Shown here in pieces: positions 17,101 to 24,320 of a stretch of 64,000 bases of DNA. How positions within the stretch are numbered: the stretch's first letter is position 1; the number at the start of each line of letters is the position of its first letter. Position numbers and translations under genes: made by a program. The DNA is from SG8-38 sp041576815 (GTDB lineage Bacteria > Myxococcota_A > Polyangia > Polyangiales > Houyiibacteriaceae): NCBI GenBank assembly GCA_041576815.1, contig JBFGKE010000013.1:18534-82533 (forward strand), in the 5' to 3' direction. The notes under the pieces are model-generated. The model was not told the DNA's origin. It saw only the letters and a program-made list of their open reading frames with translations, and searched no databases.

Positions 17101-17770
17101 AGGCCCTGTTCTGTATCGCGCGGACGGCGAGCTCGTCCGCATGCTCGTTCAAGCGAACGCCCTGGTGCCCCCGCACGTGAAATAGCTCGACGTCTCCGTG
17201 GGCGTCGAGGGCACGACGCACCTCGGCGACGAGGGCTTGGTTCGCGCGCGCTTTCCAGCCTTGCGTGAGGACGCCTATCGAATATTTGGAATCGGTGTAG
17301 AGTCGGAGTGGTCGGCCTAGCTCGCGTGCGAGCTCGATTGCACGCAGGATACCGGTGAGCTCGGCGATGTTGTTGGTAGCTTCTCCGATGTACTCGCTGA
17401 GCTCGCGGGTCTCATCGTCCCACATCGCGATCACGCCGACCCCGGCGGGCCCCGGGTTTCCGCTACAAGCGCCGTCGGCGTAGGCGAGCAGCTCATCGGC
17501 CTTCGGCCCTTCCGGAGCCGGCGACGCAGGGGTCACCTTGGAGGCGCGAGCACGATTTTGCACCGCTTCTCCAGGCCCACAAAAGTCGTCGGGCTCGACC
17601 TTCGAGTCGGACTCTGAGGGCATCAGATTCGCTGCACTGGCAAAGTAGGCACGCCCATCGTCCCGCTTGTAGCGGATCTCCACCCGACCGTTTTTCGCGA
17701 TTGGTGTGCCTCGTTCGTCGCAGCGCGCATACACGTCGGCGTTCCGCAACCGCATTCGGCGCCATGGCAT
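17051..17770 (-). CDS. rnhA: Ribonuclease HI with N-terminal extension
   Basis: The enzyme cuts the RNA strand of RNA-DNA hybrids. The C-terminal domain (about residues 90-239) has all four catalytic acids: AYADGACSGNPGPAG, NNIAELTGILRAIE, RLYTDSKYSIGVL and LNEHADELAV. The first 85 residues are an extra domain with VEIRYKRDDGRAYFAS, of unknown function, joined by a Pro/Ala linker. Total length is 239, against about 155 for E. coli RNase HI. ATG 17770 is the only start that includes the extension; a shorter form cannot be excluded. The gene overlaps the deacetylase gene tail to tail. Confidence 0.88.
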   Translation of the reverse strand: MPWRRMRLRNADVYARCDERGTPIAKNGRVEIRYKRDDGRAYFASAANLMPSESDSKVEPDDFCGPGEAVQNRARASKVTPASPAPEGPKADELLAYADGACSGNPGPAGVGVIAMWDDETRELSEYIGEATNNIAELTGILRAIELARELGRPLRLYTDSKYSIGVLTQGWKARANQALVAEVRRALDAHGDVELFHVRGHQGVRLNEHADELAVRAIQNRASTGWTSAQTAPPPRSA

Positions 17771-17827
17771 GCAGCACGCGTTAGCACGAGGGCTTGCTCG
17801 GGCAAAAGAAGTTCCTACCCTCGGTCC

Positions 17828-18763
17828 GTGTCTCGCTCTTGGACGATCGCCGGCCTAGTCTCGATTCTGACGGTTGGCGTGCTCGTCCTTCTCGTGCATC
17901 GCGGGCAAACGCTTCAGGCGAGCCAGCTGCTCTGGGAGCTGCCCAGCACCACGCGCGCGGTGCTCCACATCGACGCCGACGCCCTCCGTCGCACCGCCGC
18001 CGCGAAGACCCTGGTCGATGCCTTCATCGCCGAGGAGCGGCTCACCGAGGTCGAAGCGGTGTGTGGCCTCGATCCGTTCGCGACGCTCGATGAGGCGACC
18101 CTTTGGGTTCGCGGCCCGGAAGAACAGCCCTTTCAGTCGATCGGCCTCATGCTCCGCGGCCGCACCGTCGACGCCGAGACGCTAGCCGAGTGTCATCGAT
18201 CGTTGGTCGAGGCGCGCGGGGGATCGACGGTGGTGCTACGAGGGTCGACCGGGCCCTTACTCACGACCACCGATCGGCGAAGCGCGGTCGCACTTGTCGG
18301 GGACCGCACGATCGTCACGGGGTCCGTGCAAACGGTAGCCGAAGTGATGGCAGTGCAGCGGAGCGGCGCACCGGCGCTGGCCGAGCGCGCCCGAATCGCG
18401 GGCCTTTGGCCGAAGGTGAGCGAGGGCGCGAGCATCGCCGCCGTGTTGGACCCGCCGCCCCACTGGAAGTCCGCGCTCGAGCGCATCACGACGCTCGAAG
18501 ACGAAGCGCCGGCTCTTCAAGGCCTCGAGACGATGGCGTTGTCCGTGAAGAGGGGAAGCGCGCAGACCGTCGAGGTTTACGTCGAGATCGTGGACGCGGC
18601 GCTCGCCGCGAAGAACGTCGCCATCCTTCGAGGATGGGCGGAAGCGCCCCCGCCGTCCGTCGAGCCCCCTTGGACGGACGTCGTGCGTTCGATGAGGGCG
18701 CGTGCAGACGCGAGCACGATCGTCATCACGCTCGACGTCACGAGTCTTTCGGCACCTCGCTAG
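17828..18763 (+). CDS. Membrane-anchored protein of unknown function
   Basis: The 311-residue product starts with GTG and has one N-terminal hydrophobic helix (IAGLVSILTVGVLVLLV) that should anchor it with the rest outside the cytoplasm. The remainder is a soluble domain without cysteine pairs or recognised catalytic motifs; it contains VLHIDADALRR and repeated strand-like segments such as SAVALVGDRTIVTGSVQTV. The pattern resembles DUF3352-like extracytoplasmic proteins in general shape only. It is divergent from rnhA and overlaps the AI-2E transporter gene by 26 bases at the 3' end. Confidence 0.6.
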   Translation: MSRSWTIAGLVSILTVGVLVLLVHRGQTLQASQLLWELPSTTRAVLHIDADALRRTAAAKTLVDAFIAEERLTEVEAVCGLDPFATLDEATLWVRGPEEQPFQSIGLMLRGRTVDAETLAECHRSLVEARGGSTVVLRGSTGPLLTTTDRRSAVALVGDRTIVTGSVQTVAEVMAVQRSGAPALAERARIAGLWPKVSEGASIAAVLDPPPHWKSALERITTLEDEAPALQGLETMALSVKRGSAQTVEVYVEIVDAALAAKNVAILRGWAEAPPPSVEPPWTDVVRSMRARADASTIVITLDVTSLSAPR

Positions 18764-19871
18764 CGGCCTCGCTTTCGGTCGTCGCCCCGGCGAAAAGCGC
18801 CGACCGCCTGTAGCGCGCGTCGATGCGCTGGAACAGGATCTTGAGGACGGCAGCGGCCGGCACCGCGAGCAAGACGCCAGTGAACCCGAGGAGCTCGGCT
18901 CCGACCAGCAGCGCGAACAAGACTGCGATCGGCGAGATGCCGACAGTGTCGCCCATGATCTTCGGCGTGACCACGAAGCCCTCGAGCCCCTGAATCACCG
19001 CGTGGACCCCGAGCACCCAAACCACCTGGGTCCAGCCCTGCCAATCGAGCAGCGTCATCAGAAGCGCAGCCGCGAGAGCGAGCGTGCTCCCGACGTACGG
19101 AATGAACGAAAGAAAGCCGGCCATGATCCCGATCGGAAGGGCCAGCGGAACCCCGATCGCCCCATAGCCGACCGAGTACAGTACCGCGAGGATTGCCATG
19201 ACGGTGAACTGTCCGCGAAAGAACTGACCGAGAACCGCGTCGACCTCGCGGAAGAAGCTGTAGGTTTCGCCACGATGGCGTGGCGGCACCAAGTCGGCGA
19301 GGCGTGCGACGATCAGGTCGAAGTCATAGAGCAGATAGAACGCGAAGACCGGCACCATCAGAGCAGCGACGAGGCTTGCGACCGCCGAGGCGGTGCCACC
19401 GAGCAGCGATTTCAGAAGGACGGTGGCGGGCGTATAGCTCTTGGCGAGGACCGACTGCAGATCGAGATGCGCCGCCTCGAAGGCTTCACGGACCGACTTC
19501 GGCAGCTCAAGCCCATACTCGGCGAGGATGGGCTCCCATTCGGCGCGAGCTCGGGCGACCAGGCTCGGGAGACGACCCACGAAGCTCGCCACTTCCTCGT
19601 ACACGAGCGGCACGATCACGAAAAACCCGACTGCCGTGACGATGAAGACACCGGTCAAGAGCAGCGCGATGCCGATGGCACGCGCGATCCGCCTACCGCG
19701 CAAAAGACGGCTCGCCTCGATGCGGTCGACGAGAGGGTCGAGCATGTAGGCGATCAGGAAGGCGAAGAAGACCGGTCCCAGCACGCCGCGGAGCGTGAAG
19801 ACCAGCCAAGCAAGGGCGGCCGCGAGCCCGAGCCAAAGGAACCATTGTGGCATTCGGTCACGCTCGGACAT
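18738..19871 (-). CDS. AI-2E family transporter (PerM-like)
   Basis: A 377-residue integral membrane protein with the family architecture: two N-terminal helices (FLWLGLAAALAWLVFTL; VFFAFLIAYMLDPLVDRI), a helix pair IALLLTGVFIVTAVGFFVIV, a large soluble segment, and a C-terminal helical bundle with GIMAGFLSFIPYVGSTLAL, the most conserved stretch of the family. Members move autoinducer-2 or act as Na+/H+ antiporters; the substrate here is unknown. The C-terminus ends in a charged tail. ATG 19871 gives a normal start. Confidence 0.88.
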   Translation of the reverse strand: MSERDRMPQWFLWLGLAAALAWLVFTLRGVLGPVFFAFLIAYMLDPLVDRIEASRLLRGRRIARAIGIALLLTGVFIVTAVGFFVIVPLVYEEVASFVGRLPSLVARARAEWEPILAEYGLELPKSVREAFEAAHLDLQSVLAKSYTPATVLLKSLLGGTASAVASLVAALMVPVFAFYLLYDFDLIVARLADLVPPRHRGETYSFFREVDAVLGQFFRGQFTVMAILAVLYSVGYGAIGVPLALPIGIMAGFLSFIPYVGSTLALAAALLMTLLDWQGWTQVVWVLGVHAVIQGLEGFVVTPKIMGDTVGISPIAVLFALLVGAELLGFTGVLLAVPAAAVLKILFQRIDARYRRSALFAGATTESEAASEVPKDS

Positions 19872-19892
19872 TGCTGCCTCGCACCACGAGTC

Positions 19893-20816
19893 TCATGCCT
19901 GCCGCCTGAAGCAATCGGTCGCGATGCCGAGTCGGCGCCGCGAGGGACGGGTCGCTTCGATGAAGCGGGTCGTGACTGGATCATGGTAGCCACTGGCGAG
20001 CTCGATCGTCGGATCCGTCCGTCGGTAGAATTCACCAATGCGACGCATGCAGACCTCGCGAACGTATTTCCCCACGATCGAAGCGAGCGCCACCGGCAGA
20101 TGGCGAGCGTCCGCATCGACCTCAAAGCGGAGCTCACCGATGCCTTCGATCGCGTATCGGCGAGTACCCCGGCGTGCGGCCAGCGGCTCGACCCGTTGCG
20201 GCTCGAACCCGTTCAGCCGGGACGAGTAGTCGCGAATACCACCGACCATGCCGCACACGACGAGAAGCGGTGCCCGCCGGCGCCGGGAGACCGACGCGAT
20301 CAAGTCCTCGAAGAGCTCGAGATCGACGGCAAGCTTGTTGGCCCCCGCGGCGCGCCGCATATTGAGCAGGCCGGCACACGCGATCCGGCTTTGCACCTCG
20401 AGGATGCGCAGTCGGGACCGGCCGACGAGCCCCTCGAGGAGCGCGCGGCCAGCGGTGGCGTCTCCGCCAAACGCGGGAAGCGAAAGGTCGACCCCCCAGC
20501 ACTGGGCGGCGGTGGGCGCATCCGGGCAACCCGCGCGAAGGAGGCGCCTGGCGCTCGGGGCCACCTGCGCCAGAAGCGCCTCCGAGGTGGTCGGCGCGTC
20601 GCCGCGATCGCGCGCGACGAGGGCAAGCGCGATCGACTCGATGAACGCCATGCGGCCGAAGCCGCCCGTCTCCTTGCTGTCGGTCAGGCCGAGCGCGAGC
20701 CCGCGGCGGCAGAGGGCGGCACGGGCATACCGAGGGGTCTCCAAGGTGACCGCTGTAGCCACGAGGGGCCCTAGGCGGGGCCCGAGCCCGTTCTCGTCGA
20801 CCCCCATCACGAGCAT
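19893..20816 (-). CDS. RNase HII-like protein with altered active site
   Basis: The 307-residue protein resembles RNase HII/HIII in several places: MGVDENGLGPRLGPLV matches the DExGxGPxxGPV motif (Asp7, Glu8), LTDSKET matches the DSKxL motif, and VDADARHLPVALASIVGKYVRE matches the ADAKxPxxxAASIxAKVxRD motif. The position of the third catalytic aspartate (hydrophobic strand ending in DG) appears to be VVC188GM. The spacing from there to the last acid is about 46 residues, longer than in known enzymes. It may be an inactive or modified RNase H-fold protein. ATG 20816 starts four codons before the DEN motif; the open frame upstream overlaps the palindromic region. Confidence 0.65.
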   Translation of the reverse strand: MLVMGVDENGLGPRLGPLVATAVTLETPRYARAALCRRGLALGLTDSKETGGFGRMAFIESIALALVARDRGDAPTTSEALLAQVAPSARRLLRAGCPDAPTAAQCWGVDLSLPAFGGDATAGRALLEGLVGRSRLRILEVQSRIACAGLLNMRRAAGANKLAVDLELFEDLIASVSRRRRAPLLVVCGMVGGIRDYSSRLNGFEPQRVEPLAARRGTRRYAIEGIGELRFEVDADARHLPVALASIVGKYVREVCMRRIGEFYRRTDPTIELASGYHDPVTTRFIEATRPSRRRLGIATDCFRRQA

Positions 20817-20861
20817 GCCCCCGGACTTACCACGAGGCGGCGGGGCTGCACCACCGCGGGC

Positions 20862-20907
20862 GGTTTGGCCGAATGGCCAAACCACGGTAATATTATGATA
20901 TTGTGGT
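20862..20907 (+). promoter_or_regulatory. Promoter-like region built from two palindromes
   Basis: A perfect 9-bp inverted repeat (GGTTTGGCC, loop GAAT, GGCCAAACC) spans 20862-20883. A second interrupted palindrome follows at 20881-20907, with outer arms ACCAC/GTGGT and inner arms AATAT/ATATT. Within them lies a plus-strand promoter match: TTGGCC at 20865-20870, 17 bases, then TAATAT at 20888-20893. The AT-rich second palindrome stands out from its GC-rich surroundings. It lies between the divergent RNase HII-like gene and the gene at 20945 and could be the operator for one or both. Confidence 0.5.
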
Positions 20908-20944
20908 AGCCTCGAAACACGCTGGCGCTGGGGACGGGGAACGG

Positions 20945-21709
20945 ATGGAAAGCGAAACCCAGATCGGCCGCATGGTGCGTGAGGCGATCGAAACGGTCGC
21001 AACGCCAGAGGTGCGAGTCCAGATCCTGCACCGCGCACTCCACATGGCGCGCGAGCACGAGATCCCTGCAGCCGGCGAGCGCATGCATCGATTCGTCGAC
21101 AAGCACTTGCGCACCGCGATGGCGTTCTATCTCGGCAACGAGGCGGCCGAGGCGGTCATGCAGAATCTCGAGCCGATGCTGACGATGGCCGAGAAGGTCA
21201 GCACGCCACCGCACGAAGGTCGGCGCCGCGAAGAGACGCGACGTCTCAGCCGCGAGCGAGCGGCCTCCGGCGTCACGCTCAGAGATCCGCTCGACGATGG
21301 GGACACCTCGAAGTACCCGACGGTGCAACCGCTCGGCTCGGCGCTGCCCATGGTGTTCGTCGCTACCAAGAGTCGAAAGCGATGTGAGGAAATCGCGAAG
21401 CACGTCGGCGATGCGGCGGCCGTCCAACAAATCGAAGACGTCGTCGCATTCCTCGACAATCTCAAAGCCACCGCATCGCTCAGCCCGATGGTGGTGATCG
21501 ACTGCGTAGAAGCTTCGGTGCAGCCTTCGACGATTGCGACGCTGGCGCACGAGCTTCCGAAGAACTCAGCCGTCCTCGTGTGGGGTGCGACCGAGCATCA
21601 TCGCGATCTCACGGATTTAGCGGGTCGCGACCGCGGCTGGCTGCGGTGCGACGCCGAGGCTGCGACGAGCGACGTCGCGGCGCTGATCCACATGCTCCTC
21701 GGTAAGTAA
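20945..21709 (+). CDS. Hypothetical protein with receiver-like C-terminal domain
   Basis: The 254-residue product has an alpha-helical N-terminal half (residues 1-75) and a charged Arg/Glu-rich linker. Its C-terminal half looks like a degenerate response-regulator receiver: PMVFVATKSRKRC at strand 1 lacks the acidic pair, while SPMVVIDCVEAS has an aspartate at the phospho-acceptor position. That assignment is tentative. ATG 20945 is chosen because a purine-rich GGGGACGGGGAACGG precedes it and because the earlier GTG at 20903 lies inside the palindrome. The 3' end overlaps the convergent endopeptidase gene by 93 bases. Confidence 0.6.
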   Translation: MESETQIGRMVREAIETVATPEVRVQILHRALHMAREHEIPAAGERMHRFVDKHLRTAMAFYLGNEAAEAVMQNLEPMLTMAEKVSTPPHEGRRREETRRLSRERAASGVTLRDPLDDGDTSKYPTVQPLGSALPMVFVATKSRKRCEEIAKHVGDAAAVQQIEDVVAFLDNLKATASLSPMVVIDCVEASVQPSTIATLAHELPKNSAVLVWGATEHHRDLTDLAGRDRGWLRCDAEAATSDVAALIHMLLGK

Positions 21710-22504
21710 CCACCGGACCAGGTGAGGGTCGCTCGCGGCGGTGCTCGCACGGGTTTCGTCCTTGCGCGCCGTGTCGCTCAACCAAGGCCAGTATGGCGGC
21801 TGCTCCCTGCAGCCGAGACTGCGCTCGCTTTCGCTGCACCCCACGCGTAGATGGAAATGGTCGTCGTGCGCGTCGCCGTGCCCCGGCTGGTGAAGGATCC
21901 ACGTCGCTCGCGCGACGGCTCGTGGAGAGGGCTCGTGCCGGGCAGCGTATCGGAGCAGGCGTGCCTTCAGCTCGTTGGAGCAAAACAGCCATTTCACCCT
22001 TGCACGCGGATCCATCACCAGCGTTCGGACGAGATACCAGTTCCGCGCCTCGTCGAACCGGAACACGCGGTCGCGAAGCATCGCAAAGCCGAAGCGGTCG
22101 AAGCGAAGCCAAGCTGGGCTCTCGGTGGTGAGGCCCGCGGCGTCCCGCGTGAAGAAGAGGAGGTCGGCATCGCGCCCCGCCCTGTGGGTTCGATGCCGCG
22201 CGTGTGCACCACCGCGCGGGCTCGAAAGATCACCCACGCGAAGCGGGTGCCCTCCGGGGAACGCGGCCGCGACCTCTTGCGACGCCCGCTCGATCGCACC
22301 GATGAGCGTGGTGGTCCCGTAGCGCGTGCCCTCCCCGGGCCGCAGCCGCCGATAGCCTCGCCCGCGATCCGCCAGCGGGATGGCATCGCGAAGGTAGCCT
22401 CGATCGACGGTCCCGACCGAGACGGTCTGCCCGGCTGGAAGAGGCTCGGTCACGCAAGAGGCGACCGTCAAAGCCGCGAGCAGCACGGTGAAGAATCCAA
22501 CCAT
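21617..22504 (-). CDS. mepA: Penicillin-insensitive murein endopeptidase, lipoprotein form
   Basis: This peptidase M74 enzyme cuts peptide cross-links in peptidoglycan in the periplasm. The 295-residue protein has a signal sequence with lipobox TVASC (Cys17). It has the zinc-site motifs of the family: LSSPRGGAHARHRTHRAGRDADLL with H-x-x-G-R-D, and HGDAHDDHFHLRVGC with the DDHFH motif. The tail beyond residue 245 is extra and overlaps the opposite gene by 93 bases, so its true end deserves a check. ATG 22504 precedes a normal signal peptide. Confidence 0.87.
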   Translation of the reverse strand: MVGFFTVLLAALTVASCVTEPLPAGQTVSVGTVDRGYLRDAIPLADRGRGYRRLRPGEGTRYGTTTLIGAIERASQEVAAAFPGGHPLRVGDLSSPRGGAHARHRTHRAGRDADLLFFTRDAAGLTTESPAWLRFDRFGFAMLRDRVFRFDEARNWYLVRTLVMDPRARVKWLFCSNELKARLLRYAARHEPSPRAVARATWILHQPGHGDAHDDHFHLRVGCSESERSLGCREQPPYWPWLSDTARKDETRASTAASDPHLVRWLLTEEHVDQRRDVARRSLGVAPQPAAVATR

Positions 22505-22575
22505 TCCCGGTTAATGATAGCGCACGCTTCCGCTTGACGTGCCAAACCGGCCACGTAACGTTTGGAATTGACCCC

Positions 22576-23610
22576 ATGTCCGAGCAGAACGAAGGATTCA
22601 TGGACCGGCTCAGCGCGCACCTCGACCGCGGCTGGGAGCTGGTCACGCAAGGCGACCTGAACGGCGCGATGGCCTCCGCGGAGCAGACCCTCGAGCTCGA
22701 CGGCGATTCGCCCGACGCGCACAATCTGATCGGATACATCCACGCGGCCAACGGAAACCTCGACATGGCGCTCGAGCACTATCGCCAGGCGATCGAGCTC
22801 GACGAGCACTACCTCGAAGCCATGCTCAATGCGGCGGAGCTGCTGATTCACCCGCTGGGCAGCTTTGGAGAAGCCATTCGGGTGCTCGACCAGGCGCTCG
22901 AGAGCTGCCAAACGGCGGACGAAATCGCCGATGCGTCGGTGTTGAAGGTCGACGCTTTGCTCCAACAGGGCGACCGCGCCGCTGCCGCGGAGCTTCTCGT
23001 CGGGCTCCCGGAGGGCCCGTTCGAAAACCAGCAGCTCGACTTTCTAATCGGCCGGGCACACTTCGAGCTAGACCAGACCGATGCGGCGGCGGTGCTGATC
23101 GAGCGTGCCGCAGCGCGCCCGGACGCACCGGCGGACGCGATCTACTATCTCGGCTTGTTGAGAGATCGACAGGGGCGCGGCCCAGAGGCTGCACTGGCTT
23201 TCTTGAAAACGCGCCAACTCGACGGTGCGCTACCGAATCCGCCCTGGTCGCCTTCGCACGCCCGGTTCGAGAAGGTGGTGCAGGCCGCGCTACGCAAACT
23301 CCCCGACGCGCTCACGCGCAGGCTCGAAGGCAACCTCATCATGGTCACCGACCTGCCAGGGGTGGAGGTCGTCGCCGAGGGCGTGGATCCGCGCACCCCT
23401 CTGCTGCTCGACGAAATGGCCACCTCGCCCGGTGAAGAGCAGCAGCGCAGGTTGTTCGTGTACCAGCGCAACATCGAACGTTTGATCCGCCACCCGCTCG
23501 AGCTCGAAGACGACGTGCGCGAAATCCTGAGTCGCGAGCTCGAAGCGCATTTCAACCGGCCTAGCGGCGCGCCCTCGGCGACGAAGTTTTCGTCTCAGCG
23601 TCCGGGCTGA
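22576..23610 (+). CDS. TPR protein with inactive MMP-like zincin domain
   Basis: The 344-residue protein has an N-terminal tetratricopeptide array (about 10-210; for example AHNLIGYIHAANGNLDMALEHY). A C-terminal domain (about 250-330) follows the pattern of the minimal zinc metalloprotease-like family: IMVTDLPGVEVV, DPRTPLLLDEM, RLFVYQRNIERLI, then a helix where HEIAHHF is usual. Here that helix reads R320-E-L-E-A-H-F, so the metal histidines are lost. It is probably a TPR-scaffold that uses the fold for binding. ATG 22576 is preferred over the upstream start at 22534, which overlaps the promoter side of mepA. It overlaps the next convergent gene by 16 bases. Confidence 0.75.
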   Translation: MSEQNEGFMDRLSAHLDRGWELVTQGDLNGAMASAEQTLELDGDSPDAHNLIGYIHAANGNLDMALEHYRQAIELDEHYLEAMLNAAELLIHPLGSFGEAIRVLDQALESCQTADEIADASVLKVDALLQQGDRAAAAELLVGLPEGPFENQQLDFLIGRAHFELDQTDAAAVLIERAAARPDAPADAIYYLGLLRDRQGRGPEAALAFLKTRQLDGALPNPPWSPSHARFEKVVQAALRKLPDALTRRLEGNLIMVTDLPGVEVVAEGVDPRTPLLLDEMATSPGEEQQRRLFVYQRNIERLIRHPLELEDDVREILSRELEAHFNRPSGAPSATKFSSQRPG

Positions 23611-24320
23611 AGCGCAGCGTCAGCCCCTCCGAGCTCTGCCCACACTCCCGCCATGTCTGCGATCACCGGGGCGGTGAGGTCGACCACGTCCGTCCCGGAC
23701 TTGGAGGGAAAGCGCACGCGGACGCAGTGGAGCATCACGCGCCGCGCCGTGACGACCCGCCCGTCGGGCAAGACTTTGCGCGCCTCTCCGCCGTAGAGAC
23801 GGTCGCCGAAGAGCGGCATGCCGGCCCGGGCCGCGTGCACGCGGAGCTGGTGCGTGCGGCCGGTCGCGGGTCGGAGACGAAGCAAGTTGCCGTGAGCGGC
23901 CTTCGCGGCGACCTCGTACCGCGTTCGTGCAGCGCGCTCCCCCCGTCCCGTGCCCGCCACCCGACGCTTCCGGTCGTGGGGATCGATCGCGATCGGCCAG
24001 CTCCATTCGCCGGTCGAGGCCTCTGGGGTGTGCACCGTGATGCCGAGATAGAGACGCTCGTAGGCGCCCGCACGCCGCGCGTCGAGCAACCGACGGTTGG
24101 CTTCCCGACTGAGCGCAAAGGTCACGAGGCCGCTCACCTGTGCATCGAGCCGCGACGTGGCGTGCGGGCGAAGAACGGGGAAAGAATTGGAAACCCAACG
24201 GACCAGCGAAGGCTCCGTGGTGGTTGGCGCCGTCGTGGGAAGTCCGGGTGGCTTGCTCACGACCAAGAGCTCCTCGTCGCGATGGATCACCTCGGGTTCG
24301 ACGGGCTCTCGCTCACGCAC
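23595..24320 (-). CDS. RluA-family RNA pseudouridine synthase
   Basis: The enzyme converts uridine to pseudouridine in rRNA or tRNA. The 241-residue product has the catalytic motif SRLDAQVSGL with Asp59, LLVVSKPPGLPT near the start and the C-terminal LLRLRPATGRTHQLRVHAA and GDRLYGG motifs. There is no S4 domain, unlike the RluD-type gene at 35390. The HRLDxxTSG motif is slightly changed (SRLDAQVSG). The GTG at 24320 starts just before VEPEVIHRDEELLVVSKP and overlaps the upstream gene's stop by 8 bases; the open frame further upstream codes for that other protein. Confidence 0.82.
   Translation of the reverse strand: MREREPVEPEVIHRDEELLVVSKPPGLPTTAPTTTEPSLVRWVSNSFPVLRPHATSRLDAQVSGLVTFALSREANRRLLDARRAGAYERLYLGITVHTPEASTGEWSWPIAIDPHDRKRRVAGTGRGERAARTRYEVAAKAAHGNLLRLRPATGRTHQLRVHAARAGMPLFGDRLYGGEARKVLPDGRVVTARRVMLHCVRVRFPSKSGTDVVDLTAPVIADMAGVWAELGGADAALQPGR

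Noticed and set aside
18702..20774. A 690-codon plus-strand open frame
   Set aside because: Antisense to the AI-2E transporter and RNase HII-like genes; composition (Asp/Glu/Arg-rich) is the usual shadow frame of GC-rich genes.
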